Below are positions 1 to 7,679 of a stretch of DNA of 40,905 bases, one piece after another. The stretch's first letter is position 1; every line of letters begins with the position of its first letter. A model generated the notes under the pieces. That model was not told the DNA's origin. It made no database searches and saw nothing but the letters and a program-made list of their open reading frames with translations. Location of the stretch: NCBI GenBank assembly GCA_947589675.1, contig CANQCI010000014.1:1-40905 (forward strand). The letters are read 5' to 3'. Origin of the DNA: an uncultured Bacilli bacterium. Its GTDB lineage: Bacteria; Bacillota_I; Bacilli_A; RF39; UBA660. Made by a program: the position numbers and the translations under genes.

Positions 1-77
1 AACCCACTTTACTAAAAAAGGCAAGAAAAACAATTGTCGATTTTTGGCGTATTTTAGCCAAATTTGTCGAATATATG

Positions 78-101
78 AAAAAAGCTAGCAAAATCGCTAA
101 C
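78..101 (-). terminator. metG intrinsic terminator
   Basis: On the minus strand GTTAGC (rc of 96-101) and GCTAGC (rc of 84-89) form a 6-bp stem with one G-U pair around a GATTTT loop, followed directly by six T. It starts three bases after the metG stop codon. Confidence 0.7.
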
Positions 102-103
102 TT

Positions 104-1738
104 CTACTTATTTTTTAAGTTATTTATTTCTGTCGTTATAACTGATTTGTCATATCTTGGATATAAAGGTTCTATTTCTGGCTTTATCTTAACTTGGGTT
201 AAAGCTTGATATTCCCAATTATCATTAATAATATTTAAATATTCTTCTACAACCTTAGTACTAAAAGGTAAGAATGGTTTTAAAACAGTATTAATATTAA
301 AGATAATATTACAACAATTAAATAACACTTCTTGACATTTTTCTTCATCAGTTTTAGCTAATTCCCATGGCTTCATATCATCGAAATATTTATTAGCTTG
401 ATTTATAACGGCGAAAATTTGGGCTAAAGCTTCCTTGGCATTACCATCTGCAATTAAATTACCTACTTCGGGATACAAATTTTTTAAAGTATCTTCAAGA
501 GTACTATCTAAAGGATAATTATTTAAAGTCCCTTTAAAACTTTTATTAATAAATACTAACGTCCGATTAACAAAGTTTCCCCATTTACCAAGTAATTCCC
601 CATTTAAAGAATTAATAAAATCATGCCAAGAAAAATTAAAGTCTTTATTTATAGCTTCATTACTTATGAAAAAGTACCGAATAGCATCTGCGGGATAATT
701 ATCTAATAAATGTCTTAAAGAAATATAATTGCCTTTACTTTTAGAAAGTTTTTCGCCCTCAATTGTAACATGATTATCACTAACTATTTTATCAGGTAAA
801 TGATAATTTTCTTGGGTAGCTAAAAGAAGAGATGGAAAAATTACTGTATGAAATGGAATATTATCTTTAGCATGAACTAAGTAAATCCGATTATCATAAC
901 CATTTTTCCAATATTCTTCCCAATTTAAGTTATGAGCATCACAATACTTTTTACTTGCGGTAACATAGCCCCAGACATTTTCAAACCAACCATAGATTTT
1001 TTTATCTTCATAACCCTTAATTGGTATGTCAATGCCCCAGTTAAGCGAACGAGAAGCACACCTATCAGGAACCCCTTCAGCTAAATACCGTTTGGTAAAA
1101 ACAACTGCATTATCCCGCCAATCATGTTCATGTAAATCAACTAATTTTTTAATATCATCTTGAAACTTGGATAAAGAAAAATACAGATTCTTAGTAGATT
1201 TAACTTCGGTTTTATTCCCACATATAGCACATTTAGTATTTAAAACATTATTAATTTCTAAAAGACTACCACACTTCTCACATTCATCGCCCTTAACATC
1301 GGCACCACACTTAGGACAAACCCCAATAATATACCGGTCAGCTAAAAACAATTCACAATGAGAACAATATAGCTGTTCTTCTTTTACTTCGTATAAATAA
1401 CCTAACTCATAGTACTTTTTAAATTGTTCTTTCACAAAATCTTTATGATAAACATCATCAGTGCGATTAAATAAATCATAACTAAAACCTAAATCTTGAA
1501 AATCCTTAGTAAAAGAAGTATGACACTCATCTACTAATTCTTTGGCGGACTTATTTTCCTTTAATGCTTTTACATCAATCGGGGTTCCATGGCAATCAGT
1601 CCCAGAAACCATGATAACTTTATCCCCCTTTTGGCGATAGTATCTTGCAATAACATCACCAACTAAACTACTTGCGGCATGACCTATATGCAAATCACCA
1701 TTCGCAAAAGGCCAACTTATTCCGACAATTACATTCAT
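104..1738 (-). CDS. metG: Methionyl-tRNA synthetase
   Basis: Charges tRNA-Met with methionine in the cytoplasm, for both initiation and elongation. The 544-residue product has the class I signature HIGH at residues 17-20 and the KMSKS-type loop as KLSKSKGN near residue 331. The connective peptide carries eight cysteines in four CxxC pairs (C125/C128, C141/C144, C153/C156, C170/C173), the two-zinc-knuckle form seen in E. coli-type MetG. The C-terminal helical anticodon-binding domain follows, and the protein stops there: it lacks the EMAP-like tRNA-binding dimerisation domain found at the C terminus of many longer MetG proteins. The ATG lies 7 bases after AGGAGGG. It is controlled by the T-box upstream. 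Confidence 0.97.
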   Translation of the reverse strand: MNVIVGISWPFANGDLHIGHAASSLVGDVIARYYRQKGDKVIMVSGTDCHGTPIDVKALKENKSAKELVDECHTSFTKDFQDLGFSYDLFNRTDDVYHKDFVKEQFKKYYELGYLYEVKEEQLYCSHCELFLADRYIIGVCPKCGADVKGDECEKCGSLLEINNVLNTKCAICGNKTEVKSTKNLYFSLSKFQDDIKKLVDLHEHDWRDNAVVFTKRYLAEGVPDRCASRSLNWGIDIPIKGYEDKKIYGWFENVWGYVTASKKYCDAHNLNWEEYWKNGYDNRIYLVHAKDNIPFHTVIFPSLLLATQENYHLPDKIVSDNHVTIEGEKLSKSKGNYISLRHLLDNYPADAIRYFFISNEAINKDFNFSWHDFINSLNGELLGKWGNFVNRTLVFINKSFKGTLNNYPLDSTLEDTLKNLYPEVGNLIADGNAKEALAQIFAVINQANKYFDDMKPWELAKTDEEKCQEVLFNCCNIIFNINTVLKPFLPFSTKVVEEYLNIINDNWEYQALTQVKIKPEIEPLYPRYDKSVITTEINNLKNK

Positions 1739-1756
1739 ATTTTTTCCCTCCTAAAT

Positions 1757-2012
1757 AAAACCTCTTAAGATTTTATTAATCTTAAGAGGTGAATATATCA
1801 CGTTACCACTCTTATTTTATTAATATTTTCCAATATTAACCTTAGTAACCATTTTTGGTCTATGCGATAACAGGCACACCTGGAATAACTTACCTATCAG
1901 CTATTCACCCTTCAGAACCATGTTCAAAAAATAACTACATCCTCTATTTCCACCACCTAGAGTTCTCTTTAATGCTTTTATTTTTCTACTCTTTCTTGCA
2001 TTGGCTTTAATG
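1757..2012 (-). promoter_or_regulatory. T-box riboswitch, methionine-specific, with terminator
   Basis: The metG leader senses uncharged tRNA-Met. Reading the minus strand, Stem I carries the specifier region GAAC-AUG-GUUCUGAAG, with the AUG at 1919-1921 placed as the specifier is in known glycine T-boxes. The T-box sequence AGAGTGGTAACG (rc of 1801-1812) contains UGGU. Its variable U can pair with an A discriminator base, which is what tRNA-Met has. A 12-bp perfect terminator stem (CCTCTTAAGATT, 1761-1772, with its complement 1778-1789) is followed by TTTTATTT. The 305 bases between metG and the upstream gene hold only this element and its promoter. Confidence 0.93.
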
Positions 2013-2018
2013 CTTTAA

Positions 2019-2047
2019 ATTTTATATTATTTTCCCCATTTTGTCAA
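2019..2047 (-). promoter_or_regulatory. metG promoter
   Basis: On the minus strand TTGACA (2042-2047) is separated by 17 bp from TAAAAT (2019-2024), a near-consensus sigma-A promoter. It overlaps the stop codon of the upstream gene at 2044. Transcription would begin near 2012, giving a leader of about 270 bases, which fits the T-box. Confidence 0.8.
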
Positions 2048-2496
2048 TCAACTATGAAGCTTTTCTTTGAAGATTTAGTAACAATTTCCCTAATACCAGC
2101 ACAAAATTCTTTACTGCCCACGATAATGATTGGTGTTTCATCATCTTTATATAAATGGTAATCAGCATTTAAATCAATTACATCATCATCTAGATTTAGG
2201 TAAGCTAAAACTCTTTTAATTAAATAACTATTAATAGCTACCAAATAACGACTAAGATGAATTTTATTTATTTGCATGGGATAATGAATTAAAATATTAA
2301 AAACACTTTTAATTTCCCCATCACACCAAAAATTATAAATGCCATCTAGGCTAGGCAAAGAAACCTCTGTTAAGGCTTCTATTAATTTTTCCATAGTTAA
2401 ATTTTGCTGACATATCCGATTATCAATATTTAACAATTCTAAAACTATTTCAGGTTCTTCATTAATTTTATTTATTAGATAATTTTTTATATCCAT
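2044..2496 (-). CDS. Hypothetical protein, 150 residues
   Basis: I do not recognise this family. The product is acidic, probably soluble and mainly helical, without a signal peptide or membrane segment. A GAGGG ribosome binding site lies 5 bases before the ATG, which supports it as a real gene. Residues 117-130 (DDETPIIIVGSKEF) form the only strongly hydrophobic strand. It lies 25 bases downstream of the TPM protein gene on the same strand, so it may be the last gene of the lemA operon. Its 3' end overlaps the metG promoter. Confidence 0.6.
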   Translation of the reverse strand: MDIKNYLINKINEEPEIVLELLNIDNRICQQNLTMEKLIEALTEVSLPSLDGIYNFWCDGEIKSVFNILIHYPMQINKIHLSRYLVAINSYLIKRVLAYLNLDDDVIDLNADYHLYKDDETPIIIVGSKEFCAGIREIVTKSSKKSFIVD

Positions 2497-2521
2497 CTTA
2501 ATCCCTCTTTTATATCACTAC

Positions 2522-3406
2522 TTAAAAATGCCGTGAAGAGCCACCGCCTCCCGAGCGACCACCGCCGCCACTTCCGCCAAATGAGGAATGACCACCGGAA
2601 GAAAAGCCACCGCCGCCCAGTCTAATATGACCACCACCATGAACAACAGCCCAAAACCCGAAAAAGCCCTGTAACTCGAAAAGAAGATACGTAAATAACC
2701 AGACCCTAATTTTTAACCAAACAAAAATTATCATTAAAATATTAAGAATAAAAGCGAACATAAAGGGGTGATATTTTCGGGTTTTCTTTTTCTTACCACG
2801 CCAATTTTCCCAAAGAACCCCTAGAAGAACTCCATAACTAATTGCCACTATAATGCCCAGGGCAAATTCTGAATCTGACTTCTTTTCTTTATCATCAACC
2901 TTAATAGGACTTTCCGAAGTCGCAATTTGGTAGTAATCACATATTTTTTTATAAAAGGCGGCATACCCATTCTTAATTCCTTCATTCCAATTATCATCTT
3001 TTAGATAAGGAATTATATATTCATCTTGATACCGCCCCGTTAAACCATCAGTTAAAACGCCCTCTAAGCCATAGCCAACTTCGACCCGAAATTCTCGTTC
3101 TTCTAAAGCTAAAAGAAGTAATAAGCCATTATTTTCTTTAGCATCACCAATCTGAAAATAATTAAAAAGCTTATTAGCATACGTTTCTAAATCCTCCCCC
3201 TCTAAGTTGGGAACCGTTACCACCACTATTTGGGCTTTAGTTGAAGCTGCCAATTCTTTAGAATGCGTAATTATGTACTCTTCAACCTCATTTGATAAAA
3301 TATTTGCATAATCATTAACATAAAATTCCTCAGTGGGCTTAACAATAGCTTTAGGACTTAGAATAAAACTCCATAATAAAGTAATTATTAAAATAATCTT
3401 TTTCAT
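2522..3406 (-). CDS. TPM domain membrane protein (YgcG/Psb32 type)
   Basis: A secreted or membrane-anchored protein of 294 residues. It has an N-terminal signal segment (residues 1-20), then a TPM domain (about 25-165) with the typical core EVEEYIITHSKELAA, the VVVTVPNL strand and GYGLEGVLTDG. Three hydrophobic segments follow (about 181-200, 215-232 and 234-255), and the C-terminal 35 residues are rich in Gly, Ser and His and end in SSRHF. This architecture is typical of the family, whose function is unsettled. It starts two bases after the lemA stop codon with only a weak ribosome binding site, so translation is probably coupled. LemA/TPM pairs are common in Bacillota. Confidence 0.88.
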   Translation of the reverse strand: MKKIILIITLLWSFILSPKAIVKPTEEFYVNDYANILSNEVEEYIITHSKELAASTKAQIVVVTVPNLEGEDLETYANKLFNYFQIGDAKENNGLLLLLALEEREFRVEVGYGLEGVLTDGLTGRYQDEYIIPYLKDDNWNEGIKNGYAAFYKKICDYYQIATSESPIKVDDKEKKSDSEFALGIIVAISYGVLLGVLWENWRGKKKKTRKYHPFMFAFILNILMIIFVWLKIRVWLFTYLLFELQGFFGFWAVVHGGGHIRLGGGGFSSGGHSSFGGSGGGGRSGGGGSSRHF

Positions 3407-3408
3407 AT

Positions 3409-3975
3409 TTAATTAAAGTCAACACTTGGGACATCTTTTTTACTATCATCAACTTCAAAATAAGGAGCTTCCTCAAAATTAAACATACCAGCCACTATAT
3501 TTTGGGGAAATCTTTTCGTTTTCTTATTATAACTTCCCACCACTTCATTATAATTTCTTCTCGCATTCGCAATTCTATTTTCGGTTCCCGCTAATTCATC
3601 TTGTAAATTAATAAAATTTTGATTAGCTTTTAAATCCGGATAATTTTCAACAATTACCAGTAAAGCATTTAAAGCATTATCCAGTTTGGCATTAGCCTCC
3701 GCTTTCTCTTCAACATTACTCGCCTTTAAAAGATTTTCTCTAGCTTCCGTGATGTTATTAATGGTTGCTTCTTCATGTTCAACATATCCCTTAACTGTAT
3801 TAACTAAATTAGGAATTAAATCTGCTCTTCTTTCTAATTGCACATCAATTTCGGCTAAATTAGTATCAATATTTTCCCGTGCATCAACAAAGCCATTATA
3901 ACTAGATACGCCAAAAACAATCCCAATTAAAAGAATAACACCAACAACTTCACCAATTATATAACCTTTTTTCAT
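3409..3975 (-). CDS. LemA family protein
   Basis: A small membrane-anchored protein of the LemA family; the molecular role is not known. One N-terminal transmembrane segment (about residues 5-25, GEVVGVILLIGIVFGV) is followed by the family's helical domain: residues YNGFVDARENIDTNLAEIDVQLERRADLIPNLV are diagnostic, as is FNFEEAPYFEV near the C terminus. I chose the ATG at 3975, not the in-frame GTG nine bases upstream, because AAGGG lies 8-9 bases before the ATG. First gene of a pair with the TPM protein. Confidence 0.93.
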   Translation of the reverse strand: MKKGYIIGEVVGVILLIGIVFGVSSYNGFVDARENIDTNLAEIDVQLERRADLIPNLVNTVKGYVEHEEATINNITEARENLLKASNVEEKAEANAKLDNALNALLVIVENYPDLKANQNFINLQDELAGTENRIANARRNYNEVVGSYNKKTKRFPQNIVAGMFNFEEAPYFEVDDSKKDVPSVDFN

Positions 3976-4052
3976 TTTCTTCACCCTTTCTTCTTAAATT
4001 CATTATCCCATTTTTATTCCTCTTATTCAAGTCTAATTTGCCATCAAAAAAA

Positions 4053-4076
4053 ATTGTAATACCAAAGTATTACAAT
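4053..4076 (-). terminator. Terminator of the XRE regulator gene
   Basis: Perfect 10-bp inverted repeat ATTGTAATAC / GTATTACAAT with a 4-base loop. On the minus strand it is followed by eight T. The right arm includes part of the stop codon of the regulator gene. Confidence 0.85.
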
Positions 4077-4432
4077 CAACCTAGCTTTTTCTTGACTAAA
4101 TCAGCCCCTCGCTTGGGGTCTTGAAAAAGCATTTCATACACAATTTTATCTTTTTTCATCTCATCAATAAATATCGCTTCTTCATTGGTAATGGTACGAA
4201 AAGAAATTTTATTTTTATTATTCACTTTCATAATATGGTCAGTTCCCAGTAAATAATCTGATGATACTCCCAAAACATTTATAAGCTCAACAACACCCTC
4301 CAAAGTCGGATTGCGGGACTCTTTTTCATAACAACATATAGCTGATTTACCAACCCCAATAAGTTCACCTAACTGTTTTTGGGTAAAACCTTGAGCAATC
4401 CTCGCCTCTTTCAATCTACTTCCAACAATCAT
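4076..4432 (-). CDS. XRE-family transcriptional regulator
   Basis: A DNA-binding protein of 118 residues. Residues 5-62 form a helix-turn-helix of the Cro/CI (HTH_3) type: SRLKEARIAQGFTQKQLGEL, then GVGKSAICCYEKESRNPTLE and LGVSSDYLLG. The C-terminal half is short, charged and without a recognisable ligand domain. It stands alone between the ssb-like gene and lemA, with its own terminator. The ribosome binding site is weak (AGCTGGTAAA). Its target is unknown; no clear palindrome lies directly at its start. Confidence 0.9.
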   Translation of the reverse strand: MIVGSRLKEARIAQGFTQKQLGELIGVGKSAICCYEKESRNPTLEGVVELINVLGVSSDYLLGTDHIMKVNNKNKISFRTITNEEAIFIDEMKKDKIVYEMLFQDPKRGADLVKKKLG

Positions 4433-4510
4433 AATTTTACCAGCTTTCTAAATGTAGTATAGCCAAGATAATAAATATAATGCGGATATTTTACCTAAAG
4501 TGAACTTTTT

Positions 4511-4843
4511 CTAATTACTTTCTTTTTTACATGACGAAATAAAAGTTATTCTTTCCGCTATGACTTCCGTTATAAACCTTTTTTCATGTTCACTATTTTC
4601 ATAACTTCGGTTTTGTAAACGTCCCTTAATCCCCACAACATCACCAGCATGACAGTATTCACTGGTATTTGAGGCAATACCATTCCATAACACACAGCGA
4701 ATAAAATCGGCTTCATAAACTCCATCAGCATTTTTAAAAGGACGAGAAACAGCTAGGTTTATAAAAGTATAATCTTTCCCATTTTCACTTTTTTTAACTG
4801 TAGGATTTTCCGTCAGACGACCAACCAAAACAACTTGGTTCAA
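4511..4843 (-). CDS. Short single-stranded DNA-binding protein
   Basis: An OB-fold SSB of 110 residues. The start MNQVVLVGRLTENPTVKKSE, the strand YTFINLAVSRPFKNADG, ADFIRCVLWN and GDVVGIKGRLQNRSYE are the usual SSB core. It ends after ITFISSCKKESN with a short basic/neutral tail. It lacks both the disordered linker and the acidic DDxPF tip by which SSB recruits partner proteins, so it is probably a second, specialised SSB. The start codon is TTG, positioned 7 bases after a strong GGGGAGGTG site; there is no competing ATG. A 24-bp palindrome lies 56 bp upstream. Confidence 0.88.
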   Translation of the reverse strand: MNQVVLVGRLTENPTVKKSENGKDYTFINLAVSRPFKNADGVYEADFIRCVLWNGIASNTSEYCHAGDVVGIKGRLQNRSYENSEHEKRFITEVIAERITFISSCKKESN

Positions 4844-4898
4844 TATTTTTCACCTCCCCTCGCCCATCAATTTACCAAAATTTAGGCGAAATGACAAA

Positions 4899-4922
4899 TT
4901 GCCAATTTACCTAAATTGGCAA
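4899..4922. repeat. 24-bp palindrome upstream of ssb
   Basis: Perfect inverted repeat with arms TTGCCAATTTA and TAAATTGGCAA separated by CC. No T-run follows on the ssb strand, so it looks more like a protein-binding operator than a terminator. Flanking sequence carries the words GGCGAA and TTTGTCGAA on the minus strand. Confidence 0.55.
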
Positions 4923-4984
4923 AGGATAAAGCGACTTTTTCGACAAAATTCGCCCCCCAAAAACCCTATTTTATTGAAAATAAA

Positions 4985-5025
4985 AAACCAATTATTAAAA
5001 TTGTTAATCTTTTAATAATCGGTTT
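4985..5025 (-). terminator. sufB terminator
   Basis: On the minus strand arms at 5010-5025 and 4985-5000 pair over 16 bases with one mismatch; the 9-base loop contains the sufB stop codon. It is followed by TTTTTTATTTT. Confidence 0.85.
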
Positions 5026-6293
5026 AATTCTACGGCATATTCCATTGGTAAGCTTTTTTTAAAGTCTGTTACAAACCCCAAGATTAGTAATTCTTTAGCT
5101 TTATCTTCACTTAATCCCTTACTCATTAAATAAAATAATTTTTCCCCACTTACCTTGGATACCACTGCTTCATGTTCAATAAAACTTTGGGTATTTTCTA
5201 AACTATTCTTCGGATAAGTATTACTTTTACTTAACTTATCCATAATAATTGTATCACATTTAATACTGGCTTTACTACCCGTTGCCCCTTTGGTTATTTT
5301 GACCCAACCACGGTAATTAGCCACTCCCCCATCCGCAGCAATTGACTTACTAATAATATTACTCTTGGTATCTTTGCCTATATGGATCATTTTAGCTCCG
5401 GCATCAAGCTGTTGCTTACTTTTAGCATAAGCAATACTTAAGGATTTCCCCCTTGCTCTATCTCCTTTTAAAATACAAGCGGGATATTTCATTGTTACTT
5501 TGCTTCCAATATTACCATCAATCCATTCCATCTGTCCATCTTCTTCAACAATCGCTCTTTTTGTTACTAAATTATACACATCAGTTGACCAATTTTGGAT
5601 TGTCGAATAACGGCATTTAGCATGTTTTCCCACATATATTTCCACTACCCCAGCATGAAGGGTCGTCTTTGCCTTAGTTTTGGCGGTACACCCTTCGATA
5701 TACTCTAGTTCAGCATAATCATCCACAATAATGATTGTTCTTTCAAATTGCCCTAAAGCATCAGTTTCAATCCGAAAGTAACTTTGCAAAGGTCGGTCAA
5801 GCTTTGTATGGGGAGGAATATAAATAAATGAACCCCCACTCCAAACAGCCCCATTTAAAGCGGTATATTTATTTTCATTATATTTAACTAAATTATTAAA
5901 ATATTTCTTAAATAACTCCGGATATTTTTGTAAAGCTTCATCAGTACTTGTAAATATAATATTTTTATCTGTTCTTTGTTTATGATATATTACTTCACTT
6001 TCATATTGATTAGTAACCCCATCTAAATACTTCTCCTCTGCTCTAATAACCCCCAAATTTTCAAAAGTATCTTTAACACTTTCTTTAACTTCTGCCCAAT
6101 TACTTTTTAAACCCTCTAAATCATTCTTATAATATACTATCTTATCAAAATCTATATCTAATTTAATCCCAAACTTTGGATTATCTAATTTAAAAAATTC
6201 TTCTAAACTTTTTAATCTAAACTCTTCCATCCATTTTGGTTCATTTTTTATTTTTACTAAATTTCTAATAAATTCTTCATTTAATTTTGTCAT
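5004..6293 (-). CDS. sufB: Fe-S cluster assembly scaffold SufB
   Basis: Scaffold subunit of the SUF iron-sulfur cluster assembly complex, normally SufB-SufC-SufD. The 429-residue product matches SufB, not SufD: ALNGAVWSGGSFIYIPP, YFRIET..GQFERT, the EGCTAKT motif with the conserved cysteine, WIDGNIGSK, MKYPACILKG, DAGAKMIHIG, the CDTIIMD cysteine motif and IEHEAVVSKV with the conserved Glu/His. The C terminus PMEYAVELNRLLKD is also diagnostic. I chose the ATG at 6293, since AAGAAGTGG precedes it and the promoter leaves too little leader for the GTG at 6302. It is monocistronic here; no sufC, sufD, sufS or sufU is in the window. Confidence 0.96.
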   Translation of the reverse strand: MTKLNEEFIRNLVKIKNEPKWMEEFRLKSLEEFFKLDNPKFGIKLDIDFDKIVYYKNDLEGLKSNWAEVKESVKDTFENLGVIRAEEKYLDGVTNQYESEVIYHKQRTDKNIIFTSTDEALQKYPELFKKYFNNLVKYNENKYTALNGAVWSGGSFIYIPPHTKLDRPLQSYFRIETDALGQFERTIIIVDDYAELEYIEGCTAKTKAKTTLHAGVVEIYVGKHAKCRYSTIQNWSTDVYNLVTKRAIVEEDGQMEWIDGNIGSKVTMKYPACILKGDRARGKSLSIAYAKSKQQLDAGAKMIHIGKDTKSNIISKSIAADGGVANYRGWVKITKGATGSKASIKCDTIIMDKLSKSNTYPKNSLENTQSFIEHEAVVSKVSGEKLFYLMSKGLSEDKAKELLILGFVTDFKKSLPMEYAVELNRLLKD

Positions 6294-6311
6294 TTCAACC
6301 ACTTCTTAATT

Positions 6312-6340
6312 ATCTTACTATAAAAGAGTTACAAAAACAA
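6312..6340 (-). promoter_or_regulatory. sufB promoter
   Basis: On the minus strand TTGTTT (6335-6340), 17 bp, TAAGAT (6312-6317). The predicted start of transcription is about 10-12 bases before the ATG at 6293. Confidence 0.6.
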
Positions 6341-6369
6341 TTGTATTTTTTTTATAAATTTGTTAGAAT
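6341..6369 (+). promoter_or_regulatory. Promoter of the gene at 6397
   Basis: TTGTAT (6341-6346), 17 bp, TAGAAT (6364-6369). Its -35 box directly abuts the -35 box of the divergent sufB promoter. AGGAGTAGG follows, 6 bases before the ATG. Confidence 0.6.
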
Positions 6370-6396
6370 AATTTATATAATAGGAGTAGGATATAT

Positions 6397-7089
6397 ATGA
6401 ATAATAGTTTTAATAAAGAAAGTGATTCTTTATTATCAATTATATCTGATGAAGATACTAATTTTTTTAATGATTTTAAGAAAGGTTTCTCTAGTCTAAA
6501 TGATGTTTATTATGAAAATGGTATTTTAACTTTTCCCATGGGTTCTCTAACTATTGATGAATATACATTAAAAAATATCTTACCTAGTACTTTTACCATG
6601 GCTCCTAATGATATATATATTTATTTAAAACATAAATATTATTTAGCCAAAGGAACAGATATCGAAGATATCTTTAATTTATTTCCCCAATTAGTGATAA
6701 CTAATGATGAAGAACAACGTTTAAAAGATTTTACTCTTGATTATTGGGAAAGATTAAATTTATATAACAGGGAACAACCTATTTTAGAAAATGATGGAGT
6801 CTTTATGCGGGAACTTCACCAAAGACAAAAAGTTATCGCTGAAAGTTATCAACGTCCCCTTATGGCGGCTAATATTATTGCCTCAACTTATGCTAACAAA
6901 GTTAATGAAGAAATGAATAATCAAGCTCCTGAAAAAGGCAATAATATGGTCAAGACTTTAAGTAAACCTGGTGTTTCCCAAGAAGAAATTGATGAAGCTT
7001 TAGGTATCGGTGGTTTTGCGGCGGTTCTAATAATCATTGGCATCACTTTAGCGGTTGGACTTTACATTGGTGTTCGTTTAATGACTTAA
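6397..7089 (+). CDS. Tail-anchored hypothetical membrane protein
   Basis: I do not recognise the family. The 230-residue protein has a soluble N-terminal part of about 200 residues, rich in acidic residues and tyrosine, then one hydrophobic segment at the very C terminus (about 206-229, GFAAVLIIIGITLAVGLYIG) ending in RLMT. With no signal peptide it should be tail-anchored with the bulk in the cytoplasm. A good promoter, a strong ribosome binding site (AGGAGTAGG) and a terminator make it a complete single-gene unit. It is divergent from sufB. Confidence 0.75.
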   Translation: MNNSFNKESDSLLSIISDEDTNFFNDFKKGFSSLNDVYYENGILTFPMGSLTIDEYTLKNILPSTFTMAPNDIYIYLKHKYYLAKGTDIEDIFNLFPQLVITNDEEQRLKDFTLDYWERLNLYNREQPILENDGVFMRELHQRQKVIAESYQRPLMAANIIASTYANKVNEEMNNQAPEKGNNMVKTLSKPGVSQEEIDEALGIGGFAAVLIIIGITLAVGLYIGVRLMT

Positions 7090-7111
7090 ATACCTTTTAG
7101 GTATTTTTTTT
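7088..7111 (+). terminator. Terminator of the gene at 6397
   Basis: AAATACC / GGTATTT stem of 7 bp with a 5-base loop, followed by five T. It overlaps the last codons of the convergent phosphoesterase gene. Confidence 0.75.
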
Positions 7112-7636
7112 AATTTCCATTTTCGTTCGATTACTTTTAATACTTCTTTTATATTTATTTAAATTACAATAATTTACATACTTATCTTTATCTTTAATAA
7201 TTAACCAATTACATTTATCTATTCTAACTAAACTCCAATTCCCTTTAACTCTTTTTCCCTTTAATTTAAATTTTAATACCCCTTTTTTTAAATCATTTTT
7301 AAAATTCCCTAAATCTTCATACGTTCCCCTATCCCAAAGCATAACCACCCCAGCTCCATATTCACCCTCTGGAATTACACCTTCAAAATGCCGATAACTA
7401 AGGGGATGGTCTTCCACCTTTATTGCTAAGCGTTTATCCACTGGATTATAAGATAAACCCTTCGGAACAGTAAAACTAAGCATCACCCCTTGATACTCTA
7501 AGCGCAAATCAAAGTGTTCTTTTCTTGCCCAATGATGTTGAAGACAAAATCTTCTTTTTTTATCTTTAACTACTTTCCCTTTAGGTTCCCTCGTTTTAAA
7601 AAAATTCCTTTTTTCATTATACTTATCTAATTTCAT
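7097..7636 (-). CDS. LigD-type 3'-phosphoesterase, stand-alone
   Basis: An end-healing enzyme: LigD phosphoesterase domains trim 3' ribonucleotides and 3' phosphates at DNA breaks. The 179-residue product is one such domain. The residues needed in the Pseudomonas enzyme are all in place with constant offset: H35, H41, D43 and R45 (in QHHWARKEHFDLRLE), H77 (EDHPLSY) and Y81, followed by IPEGEYGAG at 88-96. In most bacteria this domain is fused to a ligase; here the ligase and Ku are about 23 kb away (30800-32433). The C-terminal 30 residues are basic. It ends convergently with the gene at 6397. Confidence 0.92.
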   Translation of the reverse strand: MKLDKYNEKRNFFKTREPKGKVVKDKKRRFCLQHHWARKEHFDLRLEYQGVMLSFTVPKGLSYNPVDKRLAIKVEDHPLSYRHFEGVIPEGEYGAGVVMLWDRGTYEDLGNFKNDLKKGVLKFKLKGKRVKGNWSLVRIDKCNWLIIKDKDKYVNYCNLNKYKRSIKSNRTKMEIKKNT

Positions 7637-7651
7637 ATTCTTATTTTACCC

Positions 7652-7679
7652 AAAAAAAGAAGAAGTAATCCCTCTTCTT
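7652..7679 (-). terminator. Terminator of the surface-protein operon
   Basis: On the minus strand AAGAAG / CTTCTT with an 8-base loop, followed by C and seven T. The arm includes most of the stop codon of the last gene. Confidence 0.7.
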
